Under the pieces are notes generated by a model, which did no database searches, had not been told where the DNA came from, and worked only from the letters and a program-made list of their open reading frames with translations. Shown one piece after another: positions 62,386 to 64,000 of a stretch of 64,000 nucleotides of DNA. The position numbers and the translations under genes are program-made. How positions within the stretch are numbered: the first letter of the stretch is position 1; every line of letters begins with the position of its first letter. The DNA comes from Pseudomonas sp. PDM04 (lineage in GTDB: Bacteria; Pseudomonadota; Gammaproteobacteria; Pseudomonadales; Pseudomonadaceae), in the NCBI RefSeq assembly GCF_014851765.1, contig NZ_JACVAI010000005.1:496001-560000 (forward strand). Reading direction: 5' to 3'.

Positions 62386-63240
62386 TCAGGCGATCGGTCG
62401 CCAATGCCCCACCATGTGCTCAAGATCGCCGGCACCCATAAGCTGAAAATCGCCGCTGGACCCGGCTGCACTGGCGAGCAGGAAGACCTCGCTGGGCAGC
62501 CTCACCGGTTTACGAAACTGCACCGCGATTTCGATATTTGCCGTCGGCAAATGCTCGGCCAGCGCCGCAAGGGTGCGAGCCTTGATCCACAACCCGTGGG
62601 CGATGGCCGTGGGGAAGCCGAACAGTTTCGCGCTCGCGGCACTGAGGTGAATCGGGTTGTAGTCGCCGGACACTTTGGCGTATTGCCGACCGATGTCCGT
62701 GGGGGCTTTCCAGCGAGTCACTTCGCTTTGCGCCTGTGAGGTCGTCCATTCGTCCTCGACCGGCTCACCCTCGAGCTTCACCCCGCGACAGAGCATCCGG
62801 CTCTGCGCCTCCCACAGGGGCCCCAACTGATCGTCCAGTGTCGTCAGCAGATCGAACGTCGCGCCCTTGGCGTGGGGTTGCAGGTTCTCCACTCGTACGC
62901 CGATCCTCACGCGGTTCACCCCTCCCAGGGGGCGCAATACGCTTATCCGGTTGCTCAGGTGAATCAGTCCCAGCAGCGGAAACGGAAAGGCCTTGGCCGT
63001 GAGCAATTGCATCTGCAATGCAAACGCCAGGATGTGTGGATAGGTGGGCGGCAGCAGTCCATTGTCGGCGAAGCCGCACACGGAACGGTAGGCGGCCAGG
63101 CGTTTGGCATCGACGTCGACCCAGCAACGTAAACCGGTGTCGGGTAATGTGCTGCCCGTGATCTTGCGTCGTGTCGCGGCCCGCGCATACAACCCTGGCA
63201 AGCCAGGTTCGCGGTCGAGGGTGTGCCAGTCGGTGATCAT
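62386..63240 (-). CDS. MaoC-type (hot-dog) acyl dehydratase
   Basis: 284 aa from the ATG at 63240; longer upstream sequence belongs to fabG. Two hot-dog halves. The hydratase motif is in the second: YAKVSGDYNPIHLSAASAK and GFPTAIAHGLW, with the catalytic Asp and His expected in DYNPIH. The first half has GLLPPTYPHILAFALQM. Such R-specific hydratases work on enoyl-thioesters. It is 4 bp downstream of the FabG-type gene, giving a reductase-dehydratase pair for acyl chain handling. Confidence 0.9.
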   Translation of the reverse strand: MITDWHTLDREPGLPGLYARAATRRKITGSTLPDTGLRCWVDVDAKRLAAYRSVCGFADNGLLPPTYPHILAFALQMQLLTAKAFPFPLLGLIHLSNRISVLRPLGGVNRVRIGVRVENLQPHAKGATFDLLTTLDDQLGPLWEAQSRMLCRGVKLEGEPVEDEWTTSQAQSEVTRWKAPTDIGRQYAKVSGDYNPIHLSAASAKLFGFPTAIAHGLWIKARTLAALAEHLPTANIEIAVQFRKPVRLPSEVFLLASAAGSSGDFQLMGAGDLEHMVGHWRPIA

Positions 63241-63244
63241 ATCG

Positions 63245-64000
63245 TCAGGCCCCCAGAACGCTTTGGCCGCAGACCCGCAGTGCCTGACCGGTGAATGCGC
63301 CGGTACCCGGTTGCGCCAGCCAGGCCACCGCTTCGGCCACGTCCTGCGGCAAGCCACCCTGGCCCAACGAACTCATGCGCCGACCCGCCTCACGCAAGCC
63401 GAACGGAATGTGCGCGGTCATCTGCGTCTCGATGAAGCCGGGGGCCACCGCATTGATGCTGATTCCACGCTCATTGAGCTGCGGTGCCCAGGCTTCGGCC
63501 AGGCCGATCAATCCGGCCTTGCTCGCCGCGTAGTTGGTCTGGCCGCGATTGCCGGCGATGCCACTGATCGACGCCAGCAGAATCACCCGGCCGTTGTCGC
63601 GCAAGGTGCCGCTGTCGAGCAGGGCCCGGGTCAGCACTTGTGGCGCGTTGAGATTGACCGCAAGCACTGCGTCCCAGAATTCCGGGGTCATGTTGGCCAG
63701 GGTTTTGTCCCGAGTGATGCCGGCGTTGTGCACTACGATATCGATCCCGTCAGGCAGGTGTTCGATCAACTGCGCAGCGGCGTCCTCGGCGCAGATGTCC
63801 AGGGTAATGCCGCGCCCACCGAGGCGTGCGGCCAGCGCTTCGAGATCGGTTTTGGCCGCTGGCACATCGAGCACAATGACCTGGGCACCGTCACGGGCCA
63901 GGGTTTCGGCGATGGCCGCACCAATACCCCGCGCCGCGCCGGTGACCAGTGCCTTGCGGCCCGCCAATGGCCGCGTCCAGTCCGTCACTGGCGTGTCGCA
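63245..64000 (-). CDS. fabG: 3-oxoacyl-ACP reductase, FabG type (5' end outside window)
   Basis: At least 251 codons are visible and the frame is still open at the right edge (CDTPVTDWTRPLAGRKALV at the start of what is seen). A GTG at 63988 could be taken as a start, but no ribosome site is visible. The long Pseudomonas form of about 450 aa has exactly this sequence in its second half, so I treat the gene as truncated by the window. The SDR fold has TGAARGIG (NADP), NAG in VVHNAGITRD, and the active-site YAASK with Ser in ASISG. It reduces 3-ketoacyl thioesters. Confidence 0.88.
   Translation of the reverse strand, partial: CDTPVTDWTRPLAGRKALVTGAARGIGAAIAETLARDGAQVIVLDVPAAKTDLEALAARLGGRGITLDICAEDAAAQLIEHLPDGIDIVVHNAGITRDKTLANMTPEFWDAVLAVNLNAPQVLTRALLDSGTLRDNGRVILLASISGIAGNRGQTNYAASKAGLIGLAEAWAPQLNERGISINAVAPGFIETQMTAHIPFGLREAGRRMSSLGQGGLPQDVAEAVAWLAQPGTGAFTGQALRVCGQSVLGA

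Noticed and set aside
63986..63988. GTG at 63988 as the true fabG start
   Set aside because: The frame is open to the edge of the window with plausible coding sequence and no ribosome site, and the long FabG form has this segment internally.
1..64000. tRNA, rRNA or prophage genes
   Set aside because: No cloverleaf, rRNA motif, integrase or structural phage gene was recognised; the single VgrG-DUF4123 pair is type VI, not a phage tail cluster.

Overview
The window is chromosomal DNA of a gamma-proteobacterium, most likely a Pseudomonas of the P. fluorescens group. The evidence is the high GC content, a core gene order typical of the genus (aroQ-accB-accC-prmA-dusB-fis-purH-purD-retS, with dsbD, a ctpL-like receptor, a gcbA-like cyclase and speA beyond), and the many copies of a REP palindrome built around GTGGGAGCGAGC/GCTCGCGA that sits in gaps between genes. 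No rRNA, tRNA, CRISPR array, insertion sequence or prophage was recognised.

Layout. 1-389: tail of a protein with a DUF4329-like repeat, running off the left edge. 386-6061 (minus): urea ABC transporter operon urtABCDE, preceded by a sigma-54 promoter and two NtrC-type palindromes. 6388-12354 (plus): a giant protein (1988 aa) made almost entirely of nine tandem DUF4329-like units. 12415-17576 (minus): copper-handling cluster (DUF2946 protein, PCuAC chaperone, second DUF2946 protein, OprC receptor, PepSY membrane protein). 17675-18271 (minus): RelE/HigB-type toxin-antitoxin pair. 18437-26035: cobalamin genes in two divergent operons, cobL-cbiD-cobK (minus) and cobGHIJ (plus). 26229-27717 (plus): two related proteins of unknown function behind an AT-rich leader. 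27797-46363 (minus): core block with a MarC-family protein, retS, purD, purH, fis, dusB, a zinc-ribbon protein, prmA, accC, accB, aroQ, dsbD, a chemoreceptor and a diguanylate cyclase. 46874-51237 (plus): DUF2333 protein, Nudix hydrolase, SUI1/YciH protein, speA. 51466-53558 (plus): short vgrG and a DUF4123 adaptor. 53552-55267 (minus): DinF-type MATE transporter and a small membrane protein. 55413-58897 (plus): MazG-like protein, cmoM, two DUF4136 lipoproteins, an orphan LuxR-type response regulator. 58954-62162 (minus): glycine-rich lipoprotein followed by a TpsB/FhaC-type outer-membrane transporter. 62386-64000 (minus): MaoC-type dehydratase and the C-terminal part of a FabG-type reductase cut by the right edge.

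How it works together. UrtABCDE imports urea, and its promoter predicts induction on nitrogen limitation. The copper cluster should take copper through the outer membrane (OprC), carry it in the periplasm (PCuAC) and handle it at the inner membrane (PepSY). The cob genes cover corrin-ring methylation, from precorrin-2 towards precorrin-8, and precorrin-6 reduction. The least explained parts are the two DUF4329-like repeat proteins that bracket the urt operon, the paralogous pair at 26229-27717, the TpsB/glycine-rich lipoprotein pair, and the VgrG-DUF4123 pair that has no effector gene beside it.
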